This document shows positions 26,209 through 34,215 of a DNA stretch of 49,286 nucleotides, piece by piece (within the stretch, counting starts at the first letter, position 1; every line of letters begins with the position of its first letter). Source of the stretch: Acidobacteriota bacterium (GTDB lineage: Bacteria > Acidobacteriota > Aminicenantia > UBA2199); contig JAKLEC010000006.1 in NCBI GenBank assembly GCA_022711715.1, positions 1 through 49,286 of the forward strand, given 5' to 3'. The notes under the pieces are model-generated. The model did not search any database, was not told where the DNA came from, and worked only from the letters and a program-made list of their open reading frames with translations. A program made the position numbers and the translations under genes.

Positions 26209-26727
26209 GTGGAACCCGAATCCCTGAAGATCTGCAAATACGGCGAAGAGGTGCTGAAGGCGCGCGCCGCCGAGGTGCGCGACATCGACCAGCGCCTCCT
26301 CGACCTCGCCGCCGCCATGGCCCGCACCATGCACCAGGCGCCGGGCATCGGCCTGGCCGCGCCGCAGGTGGGCGAGTCGCTGCGCCTGATCACCGTCGAC
26401 CTTTCGCTGGGCGAGGATCCCGGCGAACTGCTGGTCGTGATCAACCCGCGCGTCGTCGAGGCCGAGGGCCACGAGACCAGCGAGGAGGGCTGCCTGTCGG
26501 TGCCGGGATACTCGCTGCCCATCAAGCGCAGCGCCCGCCTGCTGCTGCTGGGCACGCTGCCGGACGGCCGCGAGCTGCGCGCCGAGTTCGACGGCCTCAA
26601 GGCGCGGGTGCTGCAGCACGAGATCGACCACCTGGACGGCGTGACCATCGTCGACCGCGTCTCGACCCTCAAGCGCTCGCTGATCCGCAAGGAGATCAGC
26701 CAGAAGAGGAAAAGTGGCGAATGGTGA
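26209..26727 (+). CDS. def: Peptide deformylase
   Basis: 172-residue metalloenzyme that removes the formyl group from nascent proteins. The three family motifs are intact: GIGLAAPQVG, EEGCLSVPG (metal-binding Cys) and QHEIDHLDG (metal-binding histidines and catalytic Glu). The start is GTG at 26209; no ribosome site precedes it. The consensus promoter places the transcript start at this base, which suggests leaderless translation. It overlaps fmt by 14 bases, the classic def-fmt pairing. Confidence 0.95.
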   Translation: MEPESLKICKYGEEVLKARAAEVRDIDQRLLDLAAAMARTMHQAPGIGLAAPQVGESLRLITVDLSLGEDPGELLVVINPRVVEAEGHETSEEGCLSVPGYSLPIKRSARLLLLGTLPDGRELRAEFDGLKARVLQHEIDHLDGVTIVDRVSTLKRSLIRKEISQKRKSGEW

Positions 26728-27646
26728 CGTGGTCTTTTTCGGCACGGCGGCCGTCGGCCTGCCCATCGCCAAGGAGCTGAGCAAGTCCTTCCGCCTGCGC
26801 CTGGTGGTCACCCAGCCCGACCGCCGCGGCGGCCGCAACCGCCAGCTGCTCGTTCCACCGGTGAAGCAGTTCGCCCTGGAGAACCGCCTGGCGCTGCTGC
26901 AGCCGCCTGACCTGCGCGAGCCCGAGCTGGAGCTGGCCCTGCGGCGCATCGGGCCCGACGCCGCCGTGGTGGTGGCCTACGGCCAGTTCATCCCCCGCGA
27001 CATCCGCGACCTGCCGCGCTTCCGCTCGCTGAACGTCCACTTCTCCCTGCTCCCGGCCTACCGCGGCGCCGCCCCGGTGCAGCGGGCCATCCAGAACGGC
27101 GAGACCCGCAGCGGCATCACCATCTTCCAGCTGAGCGGCCGCATGGACGCCGGTCCGGTCTGGGCGCGCGAGGAGATCGCCATCCGCCCCGACGACACCA
27201 GCGCCTCCTTCCAGCAGCGGCTGGGGGAGCGCGCCGCTCCCTTCCTGCGCCAGACGCTGGAGAAGATCCTCGCCGGGGCGATCCAGCCCGTCCCCCAGGA
27301 TGAGGCGCAGGCCAGCCAGGCTCCCGCCATCGAGAAAGGCGAGGGGCGCGCCAGCTGGCAGCTGCCCGCCCGCCGCCTCTACGACACCCTGCGCGCCTTC
27401 ACCCCCTGGCCCGGGCTCTTCTTCCTCCTGGAAGGGCAGCAGGTCAAGGTCCTGTCCGCGGCAGTCTCCCCGCGGGAGCACGCCGCCCGCCCCGGAGACG
27501 TCCTGGGGCTCTCCCCAGCCGCGCTGCAGGTCGCCTGCGGCCTGGGAACGATCCTGGAAGTCGCCTCCATCCAGCCCGAGGGCCGCAAGGCGATGACCCC
27601 CTGGCAGTATTCCCTGGGCCACCGCTTCCCGGAGAGGCTGGATTGA
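26714..27646 (+). CDS. fmt: Methionyl-tRNA formyltransferase
   Basis: 310-residue enzyme that formylates initiator Met-tRNA. The formyl-transfer core has NVHFSLLPAYRGAAP, with the catalytic Asn and His and the SLLPxYRG loop, and the catalytic Asp in SGRMDAGPV. A C-terminal OB-fold-type domain (about 205-310) carries the tRNA-contact segment YDTLRAFTPWPG. The start is GTG at 26714 with GAGG just upstream, inside the end of def. It overlaps rsmB by four bases. Confidence 0.95.
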   Translation: MANGDVVFFGTAAVGLPIAKELSKSFRLRLVVTQPDRRGGRNRQLLVPPVKQFALENRLALLQPPDLREPELELALRRIGPDAAVVVAYGQFIPRDIRDLPRFRSLNVHFSLLPAYRGAAPVQRAIQNGETRSGITIFQLSGRMDAGPVWAREEIAIRPDDTSASFQQRLGERAAPFLRQTLEKILAGAIQPVPQDEAQASQAPAIEKGEGRASWQLPARRLYDTLRAFTPWPGLFFLLEGQQVKVLSAAVSPREHAARPGDVLGLSPAALQVACGLGTILEVASIQPEGRKAMTPWQYSLGHRFPERLD

Positions 27647-28935
27647 ACTTCCTCGCCCCCGCCGTCTCCGTGCTGGTCGACTACTACCGCCGGCCGCAGG
27701 ACAACCTGCGCCTGGTCTTGGCGCGCTTCCTGCGCGGCTACGGCGGCGGCGACAAGGGCGCGCTGACGCGGACGGTCTACGGCGTGGTGCGCAAGGAGAT
27801 CGCCCTCGACCGGGTCGTGTCCCTCTTCCAGAGCAAGCCCGGCCAGCAGCCGCCGTTGCCCACGCGGGTGCTGCTGCGTATCGCCGTCTTCCTGCTGCTC
27901 TACTCCGACTCCTATCCCGAGTACGCCGTAGTCAATGAGGCGGTCGGGGCCGCCGCCAGGCGGGAGAAGCCGTTCGTCAACGCCGTGCTGCGCCAGCTGC
28001 TGCGGCGCAAGAACGAGGTCGTCGAGCGCATCCGCCGCGGGGACGACCCCGTCCTCGCCTACTCCATCTCGCCGCTGCTGCTGGCGGGGCTGCGGCGCCT
28101 GGGCGCCGCCGGCGACGCCGACCTGGAGTACCTGGACCGCGAGCCGGTCTTTCACCTGCGCTACCATCCCGGACGCTTGACCGCGGAGGAGGCCCGGAAG
28201 CTCTTGGAGCGCGCGGCCATCCCCTGCCGCGAGCTGCCGGCGCTGGGCTGCTTCGAGACCGCCGCCGCCGGACGCTTCCTGGAAGAGACGGAACGCCTGG
28301 GCGCCTTCTACATCCAGAACAGCGGCTCGCAGGCGGTGGCCTTCGCGGCCGCCGCCCGCTCCCGCCGCGAGGTCTGCGACGTGGCCGCGGCGCCGGGAGG
28401 CAAGTCGCTGACCCTGGCCTGCCTGCGGCCCGAGCTGCGCATCTGCGCCAGCGACGTCTCCGCCGCGCGCCTGCGCCTGCTGGAGCAGAACCTGCGCCGC
28501 CTGCGCCTGGACAATGTCCGCGTCTTCGCCGCCGATGCCCTGGACTACCCGGCCGCCGAGGCCCGGGCCGACCTGGTCATCCTCGACGCCCCCTGCACTT
28601 CGAGCGGCACGCTGCGCAAGAACCCGGACCTGAAGGGCAAGATCACCCCCGAGGCCCTCCGCGACAGCGCCTCCCTGCAGCGCCGCCTGCTTGACGCCGT
28701 GGCCGTCCGCTTCCCCCGCTCTCTCCTCCTCTACGCCGTGTGCTCGTTCCTGAGCGAGGAAGGCGAGGAGGCCGTGGCCCGTGCCGCCGTCCCCCGCGGC
28801 TTCCGTCCCGTCCCCCTGGCGCCGTTGCTGGAACGGTACGGCTTCCGGGTGAAACAGGAGGAATTCGGGGTGTATTTGCTGCCCTCGGACCTGAACAACG
28901 ATTTATTCTACATATCCTTGCTTGAGCCTAAGTAA
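27643..28935 (+). CDS. rsmB: 16S rRNA (cytosine-967 C5)-methyltransferase RsmB
   Basis: 430-residue RNA methyltransferase. The N-terminal NusB-like domain (about 1-130) contains EYAVVNEAV and KPFVNAVLR. The SAM-binding motif is DVAAAPGGKS. The two cysteines of the m5C enzymes are in DAPCTSSGTLRKNPD and YAVCSFLSEEGEE. The start is TTG at 27643 overlapping the fmt stop, with GAGAGG five bases upstream. The def-fmt-rsmB order is a common bacterial arrangement. Confidence 0.94.
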   Translation: MNFLAPAVSVLVDYYRRPQDNLRLVLARFLRGYGGGDKGALTRTVYGVVRKEIALDRVVSLFQSKPGQQPPLPTRVLLRIAVFLLLYSDSYPEYAVVNEAVGAAARREKPFVNAVLRQLLRRKNEVVERIRRGDDPVLAYSISPLLLAGLRRLGAAGDADLEYLDREPVFHLRYHPGRLTAEEARKLLERAAIPCRELPALGCFETAAAGRFLEETERLGAFYIQNSGSQAVAFAAAARSRREVCDVAAAPGGKSLTLACLRPELRICASDVSAARLRLLEQNLRRLRLDNVRVFAADALDYPAAEARADLVILDAPCTSSGTLRKNPDLKGKITPEALRDSASLQRRLLDAVAVRFPRSLLLYAVCSFLSEEGEEAVARAAVPRGFRPVPLAPLLERYGFRVKQEEFGVYLLPSDLNNDLFYISLLEPK

Positions 28936-28959
28936 CCCGGTTGATCTGAGATGATCTCT

Positions 28960-28988
28960 CGTGACGCGTAACGCGTGACGCGTGACGC
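28960..28988. repeat. Heptamer array, GTCACGC type, inverted copy 2
   Basis: Units GTGACGC, GTAACGC, GTGACGC, GTGACGC. In reverse complement, 27 bases (28960-28986) are identical to 26140-26166, including the position of the variant unit. It lies 24 bases after the rsmB stop. Confidence 0.8.
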
Positions 28989-29167
28989 GGAACGGCATTC
29001 GCCGAACTTCTGACCGATCATGCTGAATCGTTTTCCAAGCTGCAATCTGATCCCTGGAAACGTTCCTTCCGAAATCGGCAGATAGAATTGGGGTGAGTGA
29101 TGCTTACTGTCACGCGCCATTCGTCAAGGTCTTCCAGCCAGTTGGGTTCGTGGGAGTGCTGCTACTC

Positions 29168-29188
29168 GTCACGCGTTACGCGTCACGG
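29168..29188. repeat. Heptamer array, GTCACGC type, copy 3
   Basis: Units GTCACGC, GTTACGC, GTCACGG, identical to the last three units of copy 1 and inverted relative to copy 2. It ends seven bases before the glgP stop. The 179 bases between copies 2 and 3 show no gene or clear terminator; a partial GTCACGC lies near 29109. Confidence 0.75.
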
Positions 29189-29195
29189 TTGTTGG

Positions 29196-31739
29196 CTAGC
29201 CCCAGAGCACCAGTCCCATCTCGTAGGGGTCGAGCAACAGCGGGTGCCGGGGGGTGACGCGCAGCCGGAAGCCGAAGCGGCCGGTGCGGCCGCAGGGGAT
29301 GAGGCCGTGGAAGCGGTAACGCCCGTCGCCGGCCTTCTCCACCCCATCCAGCGGCGCCAGCGCCGAGTGCTGCAGCACGTCCTCGCCGACGATGGTGCCG
29401 AAGTAAGCGTCGACGCGCACGTCGTCGGGGGCCAGACGGCCCAGGAAGAGCTGGGCCTGGACCTGCAGGCTCTCGCCGCTCTTGTAGGTGCGCGCCGTGT
29501 CGGCCTGGACATCCTCGATGCGCACGGCGGGGAACTCGGCGGCCAGCCGCGCCTTCCACTTCGCCAGCTCGCGCAGCGGCGCGAAGTCGTCGGCGCCCAG
29601 CCGGGCGTAGTGATCGGCGGCGGGCTTGTAGAAGCGGTTGTAGTACTCCTTGACCATGCGGTTGGTGTTGTAGCGCGAGGCGATGGTCACCAGCGAGCGC
29701 TTCATCATGCGGATCCACTCGCGCGGCAGGCCGTCGGAGCCGCGCTGGTAGAACAGGGGGATGATGTCCTTCTCCAGGATGGAATAGACGGCCTTGCTCT
29801 CGACCTCGTCCTGGTAGGCCTTGTCGTCGTAGGTCTCGCGGTTGCCGATGGCCCAGCCGTTCGTCCGGTCATAGGCCTCGTCCCACCAGCCGTCGAGGAC
29901 GCTGAAATTGAGCACGCCGTTGCAGGCGGCCTTCATGCCCGACGTGCCGCAGGCCTCCAGCGGCCGCAGCGGCGTGTTCAGCCACAGGTCCACACCCGAG
30001 ACCAGGTAGCGGGCCACGTTGATGTCGTAGTCCTCGATGAAGGCGATCTTGGCGCGCAGGTGCTCGCTGGACATGAAGGAGATGATGTCCTTGATCAGCT
30101 CCTTGCCGGCCTGGTCCTGGGGGTGGGCCTTGCCGGCGAAGATGAGCTGCACCGGGCGCTCCGGGTCGTTGAGGATGCGCAGCAGGCGCTCGCGGTCCTT
30201 GAAGATGAGGTAGGCGCGTTTGTAGGTGGCGAAGCGGCGGGCGAAGCCGATGGTCAGGGCGGTCGGGTTCAGCGCCTCCTGCGACTCGCTGATCAGCAGG
30301 TTCGAGGCGCCCTTGGCCGCCAGCTGCCGGCGCAGGCGCTCGCGGGTGAAGGAGATCAGCCGCCGGCGGCGGATCTCGTGGACGCTCCACAGCTCGGGGT
30401 CGGGGATGTTCTGCACCTTCTCCCAGGCATCGACGTAGTCCTGCTTCTCCCGCCACTTGCCGCCCAGGTAGCGCTCGAAGAGCTCGTTCATCTCGAACGA
30501 GACCCAGGAGGGGATGTGAATGCCGTTGGTGATGGCCTGGACGGGCACGTGCTCGGTGGGCAGCGCCGGCCACAGGTTCTGCAGCAGGCGGCGCGACACG
30601 CCGGCCTGCAGCGCCGAGACGCCGTTGACGTAGGCCGAGTTCCGGACGGCGGCCACGGTCATGGAGAAGCCCTCCTGGTTGTCGTCGGGGCGGACGCGGC
30701 CGCGGGCCAGGAAATCGTGCAGCGGCACGTTGAGCTCCTTCAGGTAGGGGGCGAAGTATGTGCGGATCATCTCCGGGCTGAAGACGTCGAACGCCGCCGG
30801 CACGTTGGTGTGGCTGGTGAACACGCTTGACTGGCGCACGGCCTCCAGCGCCTCGGCGAACGACAGTCCCTTCGCCTTCATCAGCGTCCGGGCGCGCTCG
30901 AAGGCGGTGAAGGCCGAGTGCCCCTCGTTCATGTGCACGGCCGAGACGTGGATGCCGAGGGCATCGAGCAGGCGCACGCCGCCGATGCCCAGGATAATCT
31001 CCTGCTGCAGGCGCATCTCGGAGTTGCCGCCGTAGAGCTGGGCGGTGAGGCGGCGGTCGGCGTCGCCGTTCTTCTCATGGTTCGAATCGAGCATGTGCAG
31101 GGACACGCGGCCGACTTGGATGCGCCACGCCTTGAGGAAGACGCGGCGGCCGGGGAACTCCAGCTCGATCTGCAGCGGCGTCCCGTCGGCTGCGCGGACC
31201 TCCTGCACCTGCATGTTGTGGAAATCGTTGACCTGGTAGAAATCCTGCTGCCAGCCGTCCATGTTCAGGTACTGCTGGAAGTAGCCCTGCTGGTAAAGCA
31301 GGCCCACGCCGTGGAAGTCCAGGTTCAGGTCGCTGGCGGCCTTGACGTGGTCGCCGGAGAGGATGCCCAGCCCGCCGGAGTAAATGGGCAGGGTGTCGCT
31401 CAGTCCGTATTCCGCCGAGAAATAGGCAATGCTCGTCTGGCGCTCGTGGTTGATGCTGCGCGGCGAGTGCAGGTACTGCTGCAGCTGCTCGCCGACCCGC
31501 TGCACCTCGCTGAGGAAGCCCTCATCGCGGGCGAGCTCGTCCAGCTTGTCCTGGCCGATCTCGCCCAGCATGCGCACCGGGTTGTGCTGGCAGCGGTCCC
31601 ACAGGTCGCCGTCCAGGTTGATGAACAGCTTGATGGCGTCGGGATTCCACGTCAGCCACAGGTTGCCGGCGATCTCCAGCAGCGGCCGCAGCTTGTCCGG
31701 CAGGTCGGGAACGACCCGGAATTTCCTAAAGTTCTCCAT
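29196..31739 (-). CDS. glgP: Alpha-glucan phosphorylase (GT35 family)
   Basis: 847-residue PLP enzyme that releases glucose 1-phosphate from glycogen or maltodextrin. It belongs to the short alpha-glucan phosphorylase group with an N-terminal DUF3417-type domain (PLLEIAGNLWLTWNPDAIKLF). The PLP lysine is in EACGTSGMKAACNG. Active-site segments YSGGLGILSGDH, NEGHSAF and AITNGIHIPSW are present. It lies 33 bases after the Roadblock gene and probably shares its transcript. Linkage to Roadblock and TPR proteins downstream of pilus genes is unusual. Confidence 0.94.
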   Translation of the reverse strand: MENFRKFRVVPDLPDKLRPLLEIAGNLWLTWNPDAIKLFINLDGDLWDRCQHNPVRMLGEIGQDKLDELARDEGFLSEVQRVGEQLQQYLHSPRSINHERQTSIAYFSAEYGLSDTLPIYSGGLGILSGDHVKAASDLNLDFHGVGLLYQQGYFQQYLNMDGWQQDFYQVNDFHNMQVQEVRAADGTPLQIELEFPGRRVFLKAWRIQVGRVSLHMLDSNHEKNGDADRRLTAQLYGGNSEMRLQQEIILGIGGVRLLDALGIHVSAVHMNEGHSAFTAFERARTLMKAKGLSFAEALEAVRQSSVFTSHTNVPAAFDVFSPEMIRTYFAPYLKELNVPLHDFLARGRVRPDDNQEGFSMTVAAVRNSAYVNGVSALQAGVSRRLLQNLWPALPTEHVPVQAITNGIHIPSWVSFEMNELFERYLGGKWREKQDYVDAWEKVQNIPDPELWSVHEIRRRRLISFTRERLRRQLAAKGASNLLISESQEALNPTALTIGFARRFATYKRAYLIFKDRERLLRILNDPERPVQLIFAGKAHPQDQAGKELIKDIISFMSSEHLRAKIAFIEDYDINVARYLVSGVDLWLNTPLRPLEACGTSGMKAACNGVLNFSVLDGWWDEAYDRTNGWAIGNRETYDDKAYQDEVESKAVYSILEKDIIPLFYQRGSDGLPREWIRMMKRSLVTIASRYNTNRMVKEYYNRFYKPAADHYARLGADDFAPLRELAKWKARLAAEFPAVRIEDVQADTARTYKSGESLQVQAQLFLGRLAPDDVRVDAYFGTIVGEDVLQHSALAPLDGVEKAGDGRYRFHGLIPCGRTGRFGFRLRVTPRHPLLLDPYEMGLVLWG

Positions 31740-31772
31740 CGTGCGTCGCTCCTCAGGGGACGGACGCCGGCA

Positions 31773-32120
31773 TCACAGCATGGCCAGGATGTCGTCCCGC
31801 TTCAGCTCCAGGTAGAATTTAAGCTTCCCGGAGATCAGGTTGCGCCCCGATACCAGCAGCAGGAAATAGCCGCTGTTCAGGGAGAGGACCATGATCTTGA
31901 ACTTGCCCGAGACGTACTCGATCTGGAAGCCGGCGCGGTCGAGGTCCAGGTTGTCGAGCTTGCCCACCACGTCGGCCAGCTCGGCCCCGATCAGGTCCAT
32001 GTCGGCGTCGGGGGGAAGGTAGACCGACTTTTCCAGCTCCAGGCCGTCCTTGCCCCAGATGCCGATCAGGTAGGTCTCCGGGTTATGGGCGTGAATCTCG
32101 TCGAATATCTCTTTAAACAA
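31773..32120 (-). CDS. Roadblock/LC7 domain protein (MglB-like)
   Basis: 115 residues that fit one Roadblock/LC7 fold: the N-terminal helix, then LIGIWGKDGLELEK, a helix with IGAELADVVGKL, the strands FQIEYVSGKFKIMVLSLNSGYFLLLV, and a final GKLKFYLELKRDDI. Such proteins dimerise and often regulate small Ras-like GTPases, for example MglB acting on MglA in polarity and pilus motility. No GTPase is visible in this window. The start is TTG at 32118-32120 with AGGGG eight bases upstream. It overlaps the TPR gene by eight bases. The fold assignment is by eye. Confidence 0.75.
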   Translation of the reverse strand: MFKEIFDEIHAHNPETYLIGIWGKDGLELEKSVYLPPDADMDLIGAELADVVGKLDNLDLDRAGFQIEYVSGKFKIMVLSLNSGYFLLLVSGRNLISGKLKFYLELKRDDILAML

Positions 32121-32964
32121 ATTGTTTTCCCCTGGCCTGCAGCAGCTCCAGGAAGCGCAGCAGGCGCTGGCTGATCCGCTGGGAGCGGTCGGCGCGCAGC
32201 AGCTGCAGGATGGCCTGGATTTTGTGGAAATGATCGCTGCGGCCGCTTTTCTCGAACAGGCCCTTGTAGATGGCCAGGGCCTCGTGGTACATTCCCTGCT
32301 TTAAATAAAGCTCGGCCGCGCTCTCAGTCTGGTAGTCGAGACCGCCCGTTGCGCCGGCGGGCGCGGGCTCCGCCTCGGGGGCTTCCCGGACCTGCCGGTC
32401 GGCCGTTTCGCCGGCGGGCACGAATTCGATCTCCCCTGAAGCCAGGGTCGGCGGCTCGTCCAGTGAGATGGTGAACTGGGGTTCGTTGACCGGGGCGGTC
32501 TTTTCCGGGACCGGCTCGGGGGCCGGCTCCGCGGCAGGCGGCGGCTCGGGGCGGAACTCGGGGCGCGTATCGGCCAGGCGGTCATAGACGCTGCTCTCGA
32601 GCATGCCTTGCAGCTGTTTGACCCGCTCCTGGGCCTGGCTGTTGAACGAATCGAGGAAGAGGAGCTTTTTGTAATACACCAGGCTTTCCGCCGGCTGTTT
32701 CTGCTGGTAGAGCTGGTCGGCCAGCTCGCGCACCACCAGGATGTTGTCCCCCGACATGGCGTGCAGCTCGCGCAGCAGCTGCAGCGCCGGCGCGTTCTGC
32801 TGCAACTGGCGCAGGAAGCGATAGCGCAGGAATTTCAGGTGGAACGAGGCGGGGAACTCGCGCAGGGCCGTCTCGGTGCGCGCCAGCCCCTCGGCGTACT
32901 TCTGCTGCTGGAACAGCCACTCGAGCTGCGCCAGCTGGTCCCGCTCATTCTGAAAACTCGCCAC
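32113..32964 (-). CDS. TPR-repeat protein with proline-rich linker
   Basis: 283 residues, no signal peptide. Residues 1-130 form TPR-like helical pairs (KYAEGLARTETALREFP, LADQLYQQKQPAESLVYYKKLLFLD). Residues about 135-225 are Pro/Ala/Glu-rich and probably disordered. A last TPR-like pair (AAELYLKQGMYHEALAIYKGLFEK) and a basic C-terminal helix follow. The GTG at 32962-32964 has GAGG five bases upstream; a GTG two codons earlier overlaps that site. It is probably a scaffold for the Roadblock protein that follows, perhaps linked to pili. No specific function can be assigned. Confidence 0.8.
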   Translation of the reverse strand: MASFQNERDQLAQLEWLFQQQKYAEGLARTETALREFPASFHLKFLRYRFLRQLQQNAPALQLLRELHAMSGDNILVVRELADQLYQQKQPAESLVYYKKLLFLDSFNSQAQERVKQLQGMLESSVYDRLADTRPEFRPEPPPAAEPAPEPVPEKTAPVNEPQFTISLDEPPTLASGEIEFVPAGETADRQVREAPEAEPAPAGATGGLDYQTESAAELYLKQGMYHEALAIYKGLFEKSGRSDHFHKIQAILQLLRADRSQRISQRLLRFLELLQARGKQFV

Positions 32965-33039
32965 CTTCACCTCGATCGCAGGTTGTTTTCCCTTTCATAC
33001 CACAACGCGTGGCGGCTGGCAACCGCCCCTTCGCCGCTC

Positions 33040-33063
33040 CCGCCGGGATCTCCTTCCCGGCGG
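33040..33063 (-). other. GC-rich intergenic hairpin
   Basis: A perfect 9-bp stem (CCGCCGGGA / TCCCGGCGG) with a 6-base loop lies between the lipoprotein gene and the TPR gene. No T run follows on either strand. It may be a processing or stability element, or a weak terminator separating the pilus genes from the TPR-Roadblock-glgP genes. Confidence 0.4.
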
Positions 33064-33098
33064 TGCGGCGGCGGCCCGCGGCCCGGACTTCCGGACCG

Positions 33099-33575
33099 TC
33101 ACGGATGGTACATGGCGAGCGCGATGTAGTCCTGGGGGATGTTGCCGTCCGGGTAGGCGCTGCCGTTGACCACCATCTGGGCGTGGATGTACATCATGTA
33201 CTGGTGGTACTTCAGCGGCCAGTAGAAGGTCGCCCAGGCCTCGCCGTTGGCGTTGGTCACGCGGTCGATGGTGCACAGGCCGTTGGCGAACTTGCCCCAG
33301 TTCACCTTATCATCCAGAAAGGCGCTGCCCAGCTGCTGGAAGTGGATGGTCTTGTTGGCCAGAGGCTTGTGGCTGGAGTCGGTGACTTTGACGTAGATCT
33401 CGGTGGTGTGCTCCTTGCCGTCGATCAGCTGCATGGCCGGGTTGGCCGAGCCCTTCAACAGGACATAGAAGCCGGCGGGGCCGTCCCAGTCCGGATCGTC
33501 GATCTCGCTGCGCTTGCACGAAGAGAAGGTCAGCACCAGGCCCGCCATGATCAAAAGGAACAATAGCTTTTTCAT
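33099..33575 (-). CDS. Small lipoprotein with Ig-like (Big-1-type) fold
   Basis: 158 residues. The lipoprotein signal ends in LVLTFSSC (Cys20). The mature part resembles a single bacterial Ig-like domain: TEIYVKVTDSSHKPLANKTIHF, then TNANGEAWATFYWP, the typical 'next-strand with NxxGxA' pattern of Big-1 repeats. ATG at 33573-33575 has a GGAGG upstream. It follows a second lipoprotein and pilQ on the same strand, so it may associate with the pilus secretin or the outer membrane. This role is inference only. Confidence 0.75.
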   Translation of the reverse strand: MKKLLFLLIMAGLVLTFSSCKRSEIDDPDWDGPAGFYVLLKGSANPAMQLIDGKEHTTEIYVKVTDSSHKPLANKTIHFQQLGSAFLDDKVNWGKFANGLCTIDRVTNANGEAWATFYWPLKYHQYMMYIHAQMVVNGSAYPDGNIPQDYIALAMYHP

Positions 33576-33597
33576 GTTCTACCTCCCGCTTCCCTTC

Positions 33598-34206
33598 TCA
33601 GGGCGCCGGCGTCGGTTCGGAATCGGCGAAGTTGGCGCACCAGACGCTCATGTAGCCGCTCACCGGGGCGACGCGGTGGCCGCCCAGGTCCTTGCCGTGC
33701 AGGGTGACCTTGGCCACCAGCTGCAGCACGAATTCCTCGCTGGGGACGTCGCGCAGCTCGATGAGCGGCGACTCCATCTTGGCCGCGTGGCGGATGAGCA
33801 CGAAGGGGATCTCGACCTCCTCGTCGACGGGCACCAGCATGTTCACCGGCTGCGAGAAGTGGTAGGGAACGTCGACCCCCTCCACGTTCTTGCCGTCGGT
33901 GCGCATGAACTCCACGTCGACCTGGTCGACGATGACGTTCATGTAGTAGGTGATGTCGTGCTCTTCGGAGTCCTCGGTGGGGTTGTAGGTGAGCGTCGAG
34001 ACGGCCGCCACGCCGTTGTCGTTGATGATGCCGCCTTCGGTGATCACGTCGGAGAAGACGGTGGTCGAGCCGACGTTCCCCTCCAGGTCGTTGCCGGTCA
34101 GGGAGTTGATGACCAGGAAGCTGGCCGACGTGCTGTCGTCCTCCTTGGCCAGGCAGCTGCCCAGGACCAGCGCCGCTATGATCAGCACCAGTAGTTTCAG
34201 TTTCAT
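33598..34206 (-). CDS. Lipoprotein of unknown function downstream of pilQ
   Basis: 202 residues. The lipoprotein signal ends in AALVLGSC (Cys18). The mature part is acidic and beta-rich, and I do not recognise a family. It ends in a short proline-containing tail. ATG at 34204-34206 has AGGAGG six bases upstream. It is nine bases after pilQ and 22 before the Ig-like lipoprotein, so it is probably co-transcribed with the pilus assembly genes. Confidence 0.8.
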   Translation of the reverse strand: MKLKLLVLIIAALVLGSCLAKEDDSTSASFLVINSLTGNDLEGNVGSTTVFSDVITEGGIINDNGVAAVSTLTYNPTEDSEEHDITYYMNVIVDQVDVEFMRTDGKNVEGVDVPYHFSQPVNMLVPVDEEVEIPFVLIRHAAKMESPLIELRDVPSEEFVLQLVAKVTLHGKDLGGHRVAPVSGYMSVWCANFADSEPTPAP

Positions 34207-34215
34207 CCTTGCCTC

